Assembly: GCA_020638675.1 (NCBI GenBank)
Contig: JACKID010000001.1
Location: 1,860,001 to 1,924,000, forward strand
Source of the DNA: Planctomycetota bacterium
GTDB lineage: Bacteria; Planctomycetota; UBA8742; UBA2392
DNA length: 64,000 nt
Reading direction: 5' to 3'
Part shown: piece by piece, positions 42,337 through 50,670 of the stretch
Layout: each line of letters begins with the position of its first letter
How positions within the stretch are numbered: position 1 is the first letter of the stretch
The notes under the pieces: generated by a model
What the model saw: only the letters and a program-made list of their open reading frames with translations
Database searches by the model: none
What the model was told of the DNA's origin: nothing
Program-made: the position numbers and the translations under genes

Positions 42337-42426
42337 TGGCCATCCTGGCCACGTTGTACGGATCGACTTCCAGTCGATCGTCACGCGCTGGAAGCGCGTG
42401 GGCACTCCATCGGCTTGAAGCCGATG
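42337..42426. repeat. Run of four small hairpins with 3-base loops
   Basis: Four perfect hairpins follow each other: 42337-42351 (6-bp stem, TCC loop), 42361-42379 (8 bp, TCC), 42382-42400 (8 bp, GGA) and 42408-42426 (8 bp, TGA). The last three share the core CT-NNN-AG at the loop but differ in stem sequence. They fill the spacer between the methyltransferase and a small membrane protein gene. The even size and compensated stems suggest selection for structure, such as REP-like elements or a structured RNA. Confidence 0.6.
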
Positions 42427-42464
42427 CTACGCCATCGAATCAGCGTCCCGGTCGTTTCATACCC

Positions 42465-42620
42465 ATGGAAGACTGGGCGCTGACCGAAGAGGATCGCCCG
42501 CCGCCGCGCTGGCTGTACTACACACTGGTGTTTGCGGCCGTGCTGGCGGTGGTTTCGATGTTGCTGATGGCCGGCGCGCTGGCGTTCTTCTTCCTTGTGC
42601 CGGCCAGTTGGCTGCCGTAA
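42465..42620 (+). CDS. Small single-span membrane protein
   Basis: 51 residues: an acidic N-terminus (MEDWALTEEDRPPPRW), then one long hydrophobic span (LYYTLVFAAVLAVVSMLLMAGALAFFFLV). The ATG at 42465 is 9 bases upstream of an acidic run and follows the hairpin array. It ends 9 bases before the GNAT gene, with which it is probably cotranscribed. The family is not recognised. Confidence 0.5.
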   Translation: MEDWALTEEDRPPPRWLYYTLVFAAVLAVVSMLLMAGALAFFFLVPASWLP

Positions 42621-42629
42621 ACCGCCGCC

Positions 42630-43142
42630 ATGGAAGACGTTCAGATCCGCAGGCTTCGCCCGGATGATTCGCTGGACCAGTTGACCCTGCTGCTCAACCG
42701 CGCCTATCAGCGGCTGGTCGACCTCGGCTTCAACTACACGGCGTCCTATCAGGACGTCCAGACCACGGCCGAGCGCATCCAGCATGGCGAGTGCTACGTA
42801 GCCATCCTCGAAGGGCGAATTGTCGGTACCGTAAACGTGGAGCTCACCGGGCGAACCAACCCGCCGTGGGTGCGCGGGCGGCGCGACGTCGCCTATGCCT
42901 CGCAGCTCGGCGTCGACCCGGATGTGCGCCATCGAGGCCTCGGCGCCAGGCTGATGGACGTCGCCGAAGAGCGCGCCCGACAGGCCGGTTTCAGGTACAT
43001 CGCCGGCGACACCAGCGAGGGCGCGGAGTATCTGCTCAAGTTCTACGGCGGGCGCGGCTACAATGTCGTCGCCCATCACCAGTGGGAGGGCAAGACGTAC
43101 CTCAGCGTCGTGCTCGTGAAGGACCTCGCAGGAGAGCAGTGA
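42630..43142 (+). CDS. GNAT-family N-acetyltransferase
   Basis: 170 residues with the acetyl-CoA fold. The beta4 strand and P-loop read YASQLGVDPDVRHRGLGARLMD, where R-x-x-G-x-G/A is RHRGLG. It has the usual N-terminal IRRLRPDDSLDQLTLLLNRAY and the C-terminal YIAGDTSEGAEYLLKFYGGRGY. The acetyl acceptor is unknown. Its stop overlaps the start of the next gene (TGATG), so it is coupled to the glycosidase-like lipoprotein. Confidence 0.8.
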   Translation: MEDVQIRRLRPDDSLDQLTLLLNRAYQRLVDLGFNYTASYQDVQTTAERIQHGECYVAILEGRIVGTVNVELTGRTNPPWVRGRRDVAYASQLGVDPDVRHRGLGARLMDVAEERARQAGFRYIAGDTSEGAEYLLKFYGGRGYNVVAHHQWEGKTYLSVVLVKDLAGEQ

Positions 43143-44203
43143 TGAAGCACTGGCCGGCCGTAATTCTCCTTGGCGCACTTTGCATGGCCGGTTGCGGTGG
43201 TGGGGATGATGGCGGCGGTGGTGATAGCAGCCGGCGCAAAGGCATCGACATGGGCGTCAGCTACTCGCCTGAGGGCTGGGATACCAGCACCGCCCAGCAG
43301 GTGATCGACTTCTACACCGGCCACGCCGCGTACGGGAACATCGTTTCGTACCACACACGCTGGCGCGACCCGGGCGACACCAACGGCGAGATTCCAATCG
43401 TGGCGCAAAGCGCGCAGGCGGCCAAGACGGCCTACGGCATCGAGCCCATGGTCGGCTTCGGCTGGTACGACGAAACATCCGGGCCGGACCTCACCAGCGA
43501 CAGCGAGCCCTCAAACAACACCTGGTCGAACACGGAGACGCGCAGCGAGTTCCAGTCAATGGTCGTAAGCTACTGCTCGATGTACCAGCCGAAGTACATC
43601 TTCCTGGGCAATGAGACCAACACGTTCTACCTGGGCCTGAACCTGCCCTCCGAGCAGGCGCAGTGGGACGACTGGGTTACCCAGTTCCAGGCCTGCTACG
43701 ACGCCATCAAGGCCGTCAGCCCGGACACCATCATCGCGACGGTATTTCAGTATGAACACCTGCGCGGCGGCGGCGCGAACGTCGGCTGGTCGGATGCCGC
43801 CCAGTGGGGCCTGATCGCCAACTTCGGCGCCAAGCTGGACGCCGTGGCACTGACCAGCTACCCGCACTTCGATTACACGGACCCCGCAGCCATCCCGCAG
43901 ACATACTACGAAGAACTGAGCACCTACTGGAGCGGCCCGGTCATGTTCACGGAGCTGGGCTGGCTGGCCGATCCGGCCGCGCCCTTCTTTGGCAGCGAAC
44001 AGAAGCAGTCCGATTTCGTCAGCCGCTTCTTCACGCTGACGCAGAACCTGGACCTGCGCTACGTGACGTGGGCGTTCCTGCACGATCCGCCGGCGGGCGC
44101 GATCAATGCGGCTTTCAGCGAGATCGGGCTGCGCAGCAACGACGGCACTGCGGTCCGCATGGCGAACGCCACCTGGCAACAGGAAGTCTCCACCCGCAAC
44201 TGA
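43142..44203 (+). CDS. Glycoside-hydrolase-like (clan GH-A type) lipoprotein
   Basis: 353 residues with lipoprotein signal MKHWPAVILLGALCMAGC and a Gly/Asp-rich linker. The barrel begins GIDMGVSYSPEGWD. Two acidic sites are in clan GH-A positions: the N-E pair in YIFLGNETNTFYLG (acid/base, end of strand 4) and the Glu in PVMFTELGWLAD (nucleophile, end of strand 7). YDAIKAVSPDTIIATVFQYE and VTWAFLHDPPAG fit the barrel. A surface endo-acting hydrolase (for instance GH53-like) is likely; the polysaccharide is unknown. The start is the ATG at 43142, sharing its A with the GNAT stop. Confidence 0.65.
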   Translation: MKHWPAVILLGALCMAGCGGGDDGGGGDSSRRKGIDMGVSYSPEGWDTSTAQQVIDFYTGHAAYGNIVSYHTRWRDPGDTNGEIPIVAQSAQAAKTAYGIEPMVGFGWYDETSGPDLTSDSEPSNNTWSNTETRSEFQSMVVSYCSMYQPKYIFLGNETNTFYLGLNLPSEQAQWDDWVTQFQACYDAIKAVSPDTIIATVFQYEHLRGGGANVGWSDAAQWGLIANFGAKLDAVALTSYPHFDYTDPAAIPQTYYEELSTYWSGPVMFTELGWLADPAAPFFGSEQKQSDFVSRFFTLTQNLDLRYVTWAFLHDPPAGAINAAFSEIGLRSNDGTAVRMANATWQQEVSTRN

Positions 44204-44331
44204 AGCTCCGGTTGCGAGGCGTTGGGTCTCGTGTTAACTTTCCCGCCCGAATGAAGAACGCCATGACCACCCGCGTGACGATGAAGGGCAAGAAGCGAGT
44301 CTCATGACCCGCGTGTTGGCCGATACATGAG

Positions 44332-44357
44332 CCGCCGCGGGGTTCCGCGGCGGTTTT
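44332..44357 (+). terminator. Rho-independent terminator
   Basis: Perfect 9-bp stem (44332-44340 with 44345-44353), GGTT loop, followed by TTTT. It separates the glycosidase-like gene from asd, leaving the asd ATG 28 bases downstream. Confidence 0.8.
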
Positions 44358-44384
44358 GCTATGATGGGCCGGAAAGGATCGACG

Positions 44385-45401
44385 ATGTCAGACGTGAATG
44401 TTGCAATCGCGGGCGCAACCGGTGCGGTGGGGGAAGAATTCCTCCGGCTGCTGGCGCTGCGCAATTACCCGATCAGGTCCCTGAGACTGCTCGCCAGCGC
44501 ACGCAGCGCAGGCAAGAAACTGAAGTTCAATGGTGAAGACGTCGTCGTCGAAGAACTCAAGTCCGACAGCTTTAAGGGCATCGACCACGCCTTCTTCTCG
44601 GCCGGCGGGAGCATCAGCAAGGAGTTCGCTCCGCACGCGGCCAAGGCCGGCGCGGTCATCATCGACAACACCAGCGCCTTCCGCTACGACGCCGAGGTGC
44701 CGCTGGTGATCCCCGAGATCAACCCGCAGGACGCCTTCGAGTACGGAGAGCGCCGCATCATCGCCAACCCGAACTGCACCACGATTGTCGCTCTGCTGCC
44801 GACCTATCCACTGCACAAGCAGTTCACGCTGAAACGCGCGATCATGTCGAGCTACCAGGCGATCTCGGGTGCCGGCGCGCAGGCGATGGAAGAGCTGCAA
44901 CAGCAGATGCGCGACTGGGCGGCGGGCAAAGAGCTGACCGTCAAGCACCAGCCGAAGCAGATCGCCTTCAACGTCATCCCGCGCATAGATGCGATTCAGG
45001 ACAACGGCTACACCAAAGAGGAGATGAAGTTCCTGTGGGAAGGCCGCAAGATCATGCACCACGACGCCCTGCGCGCTACGGCCACCTGCGTGCGCGTGCC
45101 GGTGCTGCGCAGCCACGCGGTCAGCCTGACGCTGGAGTTCGAGAAGCCGTGCACGCCGCAACAGGCGCGCGAGATTCTCGGCAAGGCGCCGGGCGTGATC
45201 GTGCAGGACGACCCCAAGGCCGAGATCTACCCGATCCCGCTCGAGCGCAGCATGAAGGACGAAATCGGCGTCGGGCGCATCCGCCAGGACGTCAGCGTGG
45301 ATGACAACCGCGGGCTGTGCCTCTGGGCCGTAGGCGACCAGATCATGAAGGGCGCGGCACTGAACGCCATCCAGATCGGTGAGCTGTTGCTGAAGAAGTA
45401 G
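44385..45401 (+). CDS. asd: Aspartate-semialdehyde dehydrogenase
   Basis: Reduces aspartyl phosphate to aspartate semialdehyde in the lysine, methionine, threonine and diaminopimelate pathway. The NADP motif is VAIAGATGAVGEEFLRLL. FSAGGSISKEF, NTSAFRYDAEVPLVIPEIN and the catalytic Cys in IANPNCTTIV are present. The C-terminal part has YQAISGAGAQAMEEL, MKFLWEGRKIMH and CVRVPVLRSHAVSLTLEF. The ATG at 44385 has GGAAAGGA upstream and is preferred to a start 8 codons earlier. It is convergent with the lipoprotein gene after 5 bases. Confidence 0.95.
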   Translation: MSDVNVAIAGATGAVGEEFLRLLALRNYPIRSLRLLASARSAGKKLKFNGEDVVVEELKSDSFKGIDHAFFSAGGSISKEFAPHAAKAGAVIIDNTSAFRYDAEVPLVIPEINPQDAFEYGERRIIANPNCTTIVALLPTYPLHKQFTLKRAIMSSYQAISGAGAQAMEELQQQMRDWAAGKELTVKHQPKQIAFNVIPRIDAIQDNGYTKEEMKFLWEGRKIMHHDALRATATCVRVPVLRSHAVSLTLEFEKPCTPQQAREILGKAPGVIVQDDPKAEIYPIPLERSMKDEIGVGRIRQDVSVDDNRGLCLWAVGDQIMKGAALNAIQIGELLLKK

Positions 45402-45406
45402 GTCAA

Positions 45407-45883
45407 CTACTCGGGTTCTTCGCGGATATCCTCGCCGGAGGCAGTCTTGGCGAGGAGCGCAATCCGCTTCGGGCCAAGCACGAAGGCCACGAATGGCCGC
45501 TTGTCGCCTTGGCCGACGCCGAAGCTGCGGCGTCGCTTCCGGAGGTGGTCGACGAGGATGACCGCCTGCGGGAGGTCTTTCACCTGTGTTCGTACGCTCA
45601 CGTACGTTCCGGGCGTGTCTCGGCCGTCAAGCAGGTTCCAGTCGGGGAGCTTCCAGTGATCCAGCAGGGTCTCGCGGCGACCGTCCTCCCACAACAGCTC
45701 TATGCTGAACTCCGCGCGCCCGAGCTCTGCGTCCATGTTGAACGCCCCCACGATCAGCTCGCGCGAGCCAGCGCCGCTGTAGATTGAAGCATCTACTTCG
45801 GACGGAGGCAGCGGTGCCGGGCGGGAAGCGCAGCCGGTCGCGAAGAGCAGCACACCAAGGATCACCAATCGTGTGATGCCCAA
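45407..45883 (-). CDS. Small lipoprotein of unknown function
   Basis: 158 residues with signal peptide MGITRLVILGVLLFATGC and a lipobox (ATGC). The mature part is beta-rich (SRELIVGAFNMDAELGRAEF, TYVSVRTQVKDLPQAVILV) with a basic stretch (RKRRRS), and no known domain can be named. It is divergent in neither direction: upstream lies the end of the HTTM gene, 31 bases away on the same strand, so it may be the last gene of that unit. Confidence 0.6.
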   Translation of the reverse strand: MGITRLVILGVLLFATGCASRPAPLPPSEVDASIYSGAGSRELIVGAFNMDAELGRAEFSIELLWEDGRRETLLDHWKLPDWNLLDGRDTPGTYVSVRTQVKDLPQAVILVDHLRKRRRSFGVGQGDKRPFVAFVLGPKRIALLAKTASGEDIREEPE

Positions 45884-45914
45884 TTCGCCACTCCGTCTAC
45901 GGTCGCATCGCGTT

Positions 45915-47399
45915 CTAGGCCGCGGGCTCGGGCACCTTGCCCTGTGCGGCGCGGTATTTCTCGTGCAGCTCGACGACCTTGCGGATGACTTCGTCGTCGA
46001 CTTCTTTGCCGGCCAGCAGCTTCAGGTGCAGGCTGCAGAATTCGTTGTCGCACTTGGCGTACTTGAAGCGATTGCGGGCGATGAACGCGTAGATGCGCGA
46101 GCCAACGAGACGCGCGCCCGGCAGCCACAGCAACGGCACGATCAGCCAGCACAGCGGCAGCACCGGCGCCATGGCGCGGAACGCCTCGTAGCCGCCGAAG
46201 CAGCTGCCGTCCGGGCGCTTCACGTACATCTGCTTGAGCATGTCGGCGTAGGTAACTGCCGGGAGTTCGGCCTCGGCAAAATGCCGGTCGTGAATGTCGG
46301 CGTAGGTCAAACGCCCGAGCCAGTCCAGGCGCTCCAGCGTGCGTTTGCTCTTTTTGCAGATAGGGCACATCCCGTCGTAGAAGACGAGGTAGTTGCGGGT
46401 TGCTGCTTCGCCAGTCGCTTTGCCAGCCATGTCCATCAACACCGCTGCGGGAACGAACAACCAGTAAAACGCCATGATCGTGAAGCTGAAGTGGGTTACC
46501 TCCATCGTCAGGAAGATTCCCACGTGCATCGCGTAGCCGAGTGACAGCGCGTACCACCTCGTGCGCCGCCACAAGACTAACAGCGGAAACGCGATCTCCC
46601 ATACCAGCGTTATCCAGCTGCCGGGTGCAAATAGCCACCAAGGCCAGTCGCCGAAGACCGCAAAACGGCTGATGGTTCCATGGTTCAGTGCGCGATAGAT
46701 CGCGTGGCCGCCTACCCAGTCGCCAAGGCTCCCGTCATGCACGCCGCGGACCTTGTCGATGCCCGTGAAGAAGTAGACCACCACCAATTGAAACTGCGCC
46801 AGCCGCACGCTCCAGGGACGTATCCAGCCGCGCGACGACTGGCCCCGCAGACTCTCCGCCCACAGGGCCGCGTGAGTGAACGGCAGCGCCAGCAGCCTTC
46901 GCCATGGCGACGGCTCAATCGGGCGAAGCAGCTTGCGCCGCACGAGATTGTCCACGCTCCAGGCCGCTCCGGCGGGCATCAGCATCAGGCAGAATGTCGC
47001 CGAGCGCAGCAAAATGTCGCCGCCGTTCAGGATGTACGGGTTGCGCATGTGGAAGCTGACCAGCAGCACCCACAAGCCGACCGTCGAAAGGCGCGTGAAC
47101 AGCCCCAGCGCGGTGAGCAGTGCAAACGCGATCAGCAGGCACAGCGCGAACTGCGTCATTTGCAGCGACCAGTCCGGGTTCACCAGCGACCAGCGCCAGA
47201 ACGAGTCGATGTACATCTTGAACGAGCTTACCGGGTACATGCTCTGCGGCCCGTACCAGTCGGCGGCGTAGGGCAGCAGGGAGGCGGCCGTGTCGATCGC
47301 CACGATCAGCCCGATGCTGATCCGGAATGCGGCCGCGGGCTCGGCACGCACGGGGCGCGACCAGAAGTTCCAGAAGCCCTTCGCGGCGCGGGTGAGCAA
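45915..47399 (-). CDS. HTTM-domain membrane protein fused to a DCC (DUF393) thiol-oxidoreductase domain
   Basis: 494 residues. The first ~340 form the multi-span HTTM domain (horizontally transferred transmembrane, related to vitamin K-dependent gamma-carboxylase): FRISIGLIVAIDTAASLLPY, YILNGGDILLRSATFCLMLM, FQLVVVYFFTGIDKVRG, then several more spans. After about 365 comes a DCC domain, YDGMCPICKKSKRTLERLDW, with a C-x-x-C redox pair. The start is a TTG at 47399 with AGGAA upstream, 2 bases after the stop of the upstream gene; the frame further upstream overlaps that gene. Gene order with its partner and the sulfite-oxidase-type gene suggests a redox membrane unit. Confidence 0.75.
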   Translation of the reverse strand: MLTRAAKGFWNFWSRPVRAEPAAAFRISIGLIVAIDTAASLLPYAADWYGPQSMYPVSSFKMYIDSFWRWSLVNPDWSLQMTQFALCLLIAFALLTALGLFTRLSTVGLWVLLVSFHMRNPYILNGGDILLRSATFCLMLMPAGAAWSVDNLVRRKLLRPIEPSPWRRLLALPFTHAALWAESLRGQSSRGWIRPWSVRLAQFQLVVVYFFTGIDKVRGVHDGSLGDWVGGHAIYRALNHGTISRFAVFGDWPWWLFAPGSWITLVWEIAFPLLVLWRRTRWYALSLGYAMHVGIFLTMEVTHFSFTIMAFYWLFVPAAVLMDMAGKATGEAATRNYLVFYDGMCPICKKSKRTLERLDWLGRLTYADIHDRHFAEAELPAVTYADMLKQMYVKRPDGSCFGGYEAFRAMAPVLPLCWLIVPLLWLPGARLVGSRIYAFIARNRFKYAKCDNEFCSLHLKLLAGKEVDDEVIRKVVELHEKYRAAQGKVPEPAA

Positions 47400-47401
47400 G
47401 A

Positions 47402-48058
47402 TCAGTTCCTGTACAGCGGAAAGATCGGGTCGATGGGTACCGGCCACTCGTCGTCGGCGTACGGGTAGAGGGGCATCAGCTCGACCCAGTCGCACCGAAG
47501 CTCGCCGCCGTAGCCCGGGTGTCGGATGGCCGCGCGCCACAACTCAATGCGCTGGATGTCCTTCTTTCGCCCCGGGTGCGCCTCGATCCAGCGATTGGCC
47601 CGCCAGCGTGTGTAGTAAGTGCGCAGCATGCCCCAGGCCCGGGCGCTGTTGGCCGCGTTCGATTCGAACTTGCGGATGCGCCCGTCGCCGAAGTGAAAGC
47701 GCCAGTCATACAGGCGCTGAGCGCCTTCGACTTCGTTGGGGATGGGGGACTTGCCCTCCCAGCCCGGCAGATCCGGCTCGACGATCGAGTGCATGGACAC
47801 ACGGCTGCCGTCCTTGAAGACGATCACGACTATCGGCGAATACGAAAGCGTTCCGACGTTCGGCGCGAACATGTTCCAGCGCTGGGTGGTCGCCGTGGCG
47901 GACATTACCTTGGTGGTGCGGCTCTGAAGCCAGTTGCTGGGCGAGTCTTCGAACAGGCGAAAGGTGTTGTGCAGCAACAGCGTGGAGAGGTAGCCGACCA
48001 CGAACACGCCTACAACCAGCGAGCTGCCCCATGTCCAGAGTCTGCGAAGCCATGTCAT
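47402..48058 (-). CDS. Membrane-anchored partner of the HTTM protein
   Basis: 218 residues. One N-terminal membrane anchor (GSSLVVGVFVVGYLSTLLLH) is followed by an extracytoplasmic domain. This opens with MSATATTQRWNMFAPNVGT, a motif typical of proteins encoded next to HTTM genes, then VVIVFKDGSRVSMHSIVEPD and an Arg/Trp-rich helical part (YYTRWRANRWIEAHPGRK). It ends PLYPYADDEWPVPIDPIFPL. Its stop is 2 bases before the HTTM start, so the pair is translationally linked. It probably forms a complex with it. Confidence 0.65.
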   Translation of the reverse strand: MTWLRRLWTWGSSLVVGVFVVGYLSTLLLHNTFRLFEDSPSNWLQSRTTKVMSATATTQRWNMFAPNVGTLSYSPIVVIVFKDGSRVSMHSIVEPDLPGWEGKSPIPNEVEGAQRLYDWRFHFGDGRIRKFESNAANSARAWGMLRTYYTRWRANRWIEAHPGRKKDIQRIELWRAAIRHPGYGGELRCDWVELMPLYPYADDEWPVPIDPIFPLYRN

Positions 48059-48061
48059 TGA

Positions 48062-48712
48062 TTAGCTGTAGCGCTCTTCCTTCCAGGGATCGCCGTGGTT
48101 GTGATAGCCGCGTACTTCCCAGAAGCCGCGCTTGTCCTCGGTCAGGAACTCAATGCCCTTGAGCCACTTCGCGCCCTTCCAGGCGTACAGATGCGGCACC
48201 CACATGCGTACCGGGCCGCCGTGTTCGCGCGTCAGGGGCTTGCCGCCGAAGCTGTGCACGATCGCCACGTTGGGCAGCGCAAGCTCGGACAGCGGCAGGT
48301 TGGTGGTGTAGCCGTCATAGGCGTGAAACATCGCGTGTGTGGCTTCCGGCTTCACGTTCAGGCGCGACAGGAAGTCCACCCACAGCACGCCCTCAACTTG
48401 CGCGTCGTAGATCGACCAGGTGGTGACGCAATGCAGGTCCGTTTTCAGCTTCGTCTGCGGCAGGGCCAGGAATTCGTCCCAGTTGAAGCTCGGGCCATCC
48501 GTCGCGCCGCTGATTTCCAGCTTCCACTCTTCGGTCTTGATTTCCGGCCGCAGCCCGAGGTCGAGCACAGGCCAGCCGGTCGTGACAAGCTTCTGGCCGG
48601 GCGGCAGGCGATCCTTGGTAACCGGGAACATGCCGGTGCCTTTGCCCTCGGCCACGCCCTTTTCGGCGATGTTCTGTTTGGCCTTGATGATCTTTTCGTC
48701 GTGTTCGCTCAT
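48062..48712 (-). CDS. Molybdopterin-dependent oxidoreductase (sulfite oxidase/MsrP-like, short form)
   Basis: 216 residues of the SUOX molybdenum fold. KLEISGATDGPSFNWDEFLA and the molybdenum-ligand Cys in TDLHCVTTWSIYD (about 112) are present. LWVDFLSRLNVKPEATH, LPNVAIVHSFGGKPLTREHG and GGPVRMWVPHLYAWKGAKWL are family blocks. It lacks the C-terminal dimerisation domain of true sulfite oxidases and lacks a Tat signal, so it is probably cytoplasmic. The oxidised or reduced substrate is unknown. The ATG at 48712 has GGAGAAG upstream. It lies 3 bases before the HTTM-partner gene and shares its direction. Confidence 0.85.
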   Translation of the reverse strand: MSEHDEKIIKAKQNIAEKGVAEGKGTGMFPVTKDRLPPGQKLVTTGWPVLDLGLRPEIKTEEWKLEISGATDGPSFNWDEFLALPQTKLKTDLHCVTTWSIYDAQVEGVLWVDFLSRLNVKPEATHAMFHAYDGYTTNLPLSELALPNVAIVHSFGGKPLTREHGGPVRMWVPHLYAWKGAKWLKGIEFLTEDKRGFWEVRGYHNHGDPWKEERYS

Positions 48713-48800
48713 GGGCTTCTCCGCGCCGCATTCTAGCCTGAACCCGCGCCGGTTTGAAACACACACCCGTTACTCGCTGTGTCTACTGAAAGGTACAGCC

Positions 48801-49358
48801 ATGTCACCCGCATTCCTTGAGTCAGAACGATTGTGGTACCGTTCTCCCCAGCCTTCCGACGCGGCCTTTTTCACGGCCGGGCTGCAGGACCCGCGCGTCC
48901 GCCGCAATCTGCTGATCGGGCGCTACCCGTTCAATGAAGACGGCGAGCGTGCATTTCTTGAAGCCCGCGCCGAGGCACCGGTCGTCGACGGCAAATCGGA
49001 CGTCATGCTCACGTTCGGGCTCAAGGGCGACGACAAGGCCATCGGCAACACGGGGCTGCACCGCATCTCGATGCTGCACCGCAACGCCGAGTGGGGCATC
49101 GTCATCATGCGCCCGGAAGAGTGGGGCAAAGGCTTCGGGCGCGAAGTGGCCGGCGCCATGCTGCGCTACGGCTTCGAGACGTTGAACCTGCACCGCATCT
49201 ACCTGCGCGTGAACGCGGACAACGAGCGCGGCGTTCGCTCGTACCAGGCCGCCGGCTTCAAAGATGAAGGCGTCATGCGCCAGCACATCTTCGTGGACGG
49301 CAATTACGTCGACCTGCGCATGATGGGCGTCCTTCGCGACGAATGGCGCCAGCGGTAG
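48801..49358 (+). CDS. RimJ/RimL-type GNAT acetyltransferase
   Basis: 185 residues of the N-acetyltransferase_3 branch. It opens FLESERLWYRSPQPSDAAFF, has the acetyl-CoA segment EWGIVIMRPEEWGKGFGREVAGAML (with GKGFGRE as pyrophosphate loop) and ends LHRIYLRVNADNERGVRSYQ and AGFKDEGVMRQHIFVDGNY. Members acetylate ribosomal protein N-termini or small amines; this target is unknown. Start ATG 48801 has AAAGGT upstream. It stands alone, divergent from the molybdoenzyme gene. Confidence 0.85.
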   Translation: MSPAFLESERLWYRSPQPSDAAFFTAGLQDPRVRRNLLIGRYPFNEDGERAFLEARAEAPVVDGKSDVMLTFGLKGDDKAIGNTGLHRISMLHRNAEWGIVIMRPEEWGKGFGREVAGAMLRYGFETLNLHRIYLRVNADNERGVRSYQAAGFKDEGVMRQHIFVDGNYVDLRMMGVLRDEWRQR

Positions 49359-49387
49359 ACCCTTTCACAAACCTGCTCACAGGCCAT

Positions 49388-49415
49388 AATCCCGGCGGAT
49401 TCTTCTGCCGGGATT
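49388..49415 (+). other. Hairpin just upstream of the exporter operon
   Basis: A 12-bp stem (49388-49399 with 49104+300 to 49415, one G-T pair) with a 4-base loop ends 5 bases before the GTG start at 49420. No T-run follows. It may end the GNAT transcript or limit translation of the adaptor gene. Confidence 0.4.
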
Positions 49416-49419
49416 GCCT

Positions 49420-50670
49420 GTGAAGCGGATCATCGTACTTGTCGTCTTCGGGCTGGTTTTGCTTGCGGGCGTTATGGCCGTCCTCAACGCGATGTTCACG
49501 CCCGTGGAAATCGAAGTCGGCATCGTGAAGACCGGCAAGGCGATGGAAACGGTCTACGCCACGGGCCACGTCGAAGCCCGTGAGCAACGCACCCTGCGGG
49601 CCCAGCGCGCAGGTGTGATCGCTGAGATCTACAACTCACCCGCAACCGGCAAATCATTCACCGAAGGCGACGTGGTGCATGCGGGCGACCCGATTCTGCG
49701 CCTGCGCGACTCTGCCCTCTCGGCCCGTCGTGACGGCGCGCAGGCCGAGCTCACCCGCGTGACGGAACAAGTGAAGGAGGACAGCCCGTACCGGCAGGCC
49801 TATGAGCTTCGCATCGGCGAGGCACGCAACACGGCCGAGGATGCGCGCGCCCGCGAACAACGCCTCAAGGCGCAGCTCGAAACCGGCGGCATTTCGCGTG
49901 ACGCCTACGACCAGGCCAAGACGCGCGCCGACGTGGCCGAGCAGCAACTGCACCAGCTCAAGCAGGAATTCGAGCAAGTGATTGAAGACCTGCAGGCCGC
50001 GCGAACCCGCGCACAGGCAGAGCTCGACACCATCAACGCGGCCGAGCAGGACGATATGTTTACGGCGCCGATTGACGGCGTGATTCTCACGCTGCCGCTC
50101 GAAGCCGGCGAGTTCGCGTCCGTCGGGACGGAACTGGTCAAGGTAGGGGACCTGCGCGACATGATCCTCGAAGCCGAGGTCAACGAGGATGACATCGGGC
50201 GGGTGAACGGAAACGCGGGCGTCAACATCCGCCTGGCCGGGTTTGAAGACACCAACATTCAAGGTGAGGTTTACGAGATCCTGCCCGATGCCGACCGCAC
50301 CACCAAGGGATTCACGATCAAGGTTCGATTCCTGAACGCCAGCCTCGTCGCAAATCGGGAGGAGCCGCTGAAGGGCGTGATTGAGCTGGAATCCGGCGCA
50401 CGCCCGCTTTCGGGCATGACGGCCGAGCTGGGCATCGTGGTGGCGGAACGCGATGGGGCCATGACCATCCCGCGGCCTGCACTGACCCCGCAGAACACAG
50501 TGTTCGTTGTCGGCGACAACAACAAGGTCAGTGAGGTGAAAGTGACAATCGGGCTGATCAATTTCAGCACGTGTGAAATCACCAGCGGGCTGTCGGTAGG
50601 CGACGAAGTTGCGATCTCGAACCTGAAAGACCTGGCGGACGGTACACGCGTGAAGAAGAAGCAGAAATGA
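49420..50670 (+). CDS. HlyD/MacA-type periplasmic adaptor of an ABC exporter
   Basis: 416 residues with an N-terminal membrane anchor (IIVLVVFGLVLLAGVMAVL). The first half of the biotinyl-lipoyl-like barrel is ATGHVEAREQRTLRAQRAGV, followed by GDVVHAGDPILRL. A long coiled-coil hairpin covers about 100-200, then the second lipoyl half FTAPIDGVILTLPLEAGEFA and a beta-barrel with LILEAEVNEDDIGRV-like strands. This is the membrane-fusion-protein layout of MacA. I prefer the GTG at 49420; a TTG at 49414 is also in frame. Its stop overlaps the permease start by 4 bases (ATGA). Confidence 0.85.
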   Translation: MKRIIVLVVFGLVLLAGVMAVLNAMFTPVEIEVGIVKTGKAMETVYATGHVEAREQRTLRAQRAGVIAEIYNSPATGKSFTEGDVVHAGDPILRLRDSALSARRDGAQAELTRVTEQVKEDSPYRQAYELRIGEARNTAEDARAREQRLKAQLETGGISRDAYDQAKTRADVAEQQLHQLKQEFEQVIEDLQAARTRAQAELDTINAAEQDDMFTAPIDGVILTLPLEAGEFASVGTELVKVGDLRDMILEAEVNEDDIGRVNGNAGVNIRLAGFEDTNIQGEVYEILPDADRTTKGFTIKVRFLNASLVANREEPLKGVIELESGARPLSGMTAELGIVVAERDGAMTIPRPALTPQNTVFVVGDNNKVSEVKVTIGLINFSTCEITSGLSVGDEVAISNLKDLADGTRVKKKQK

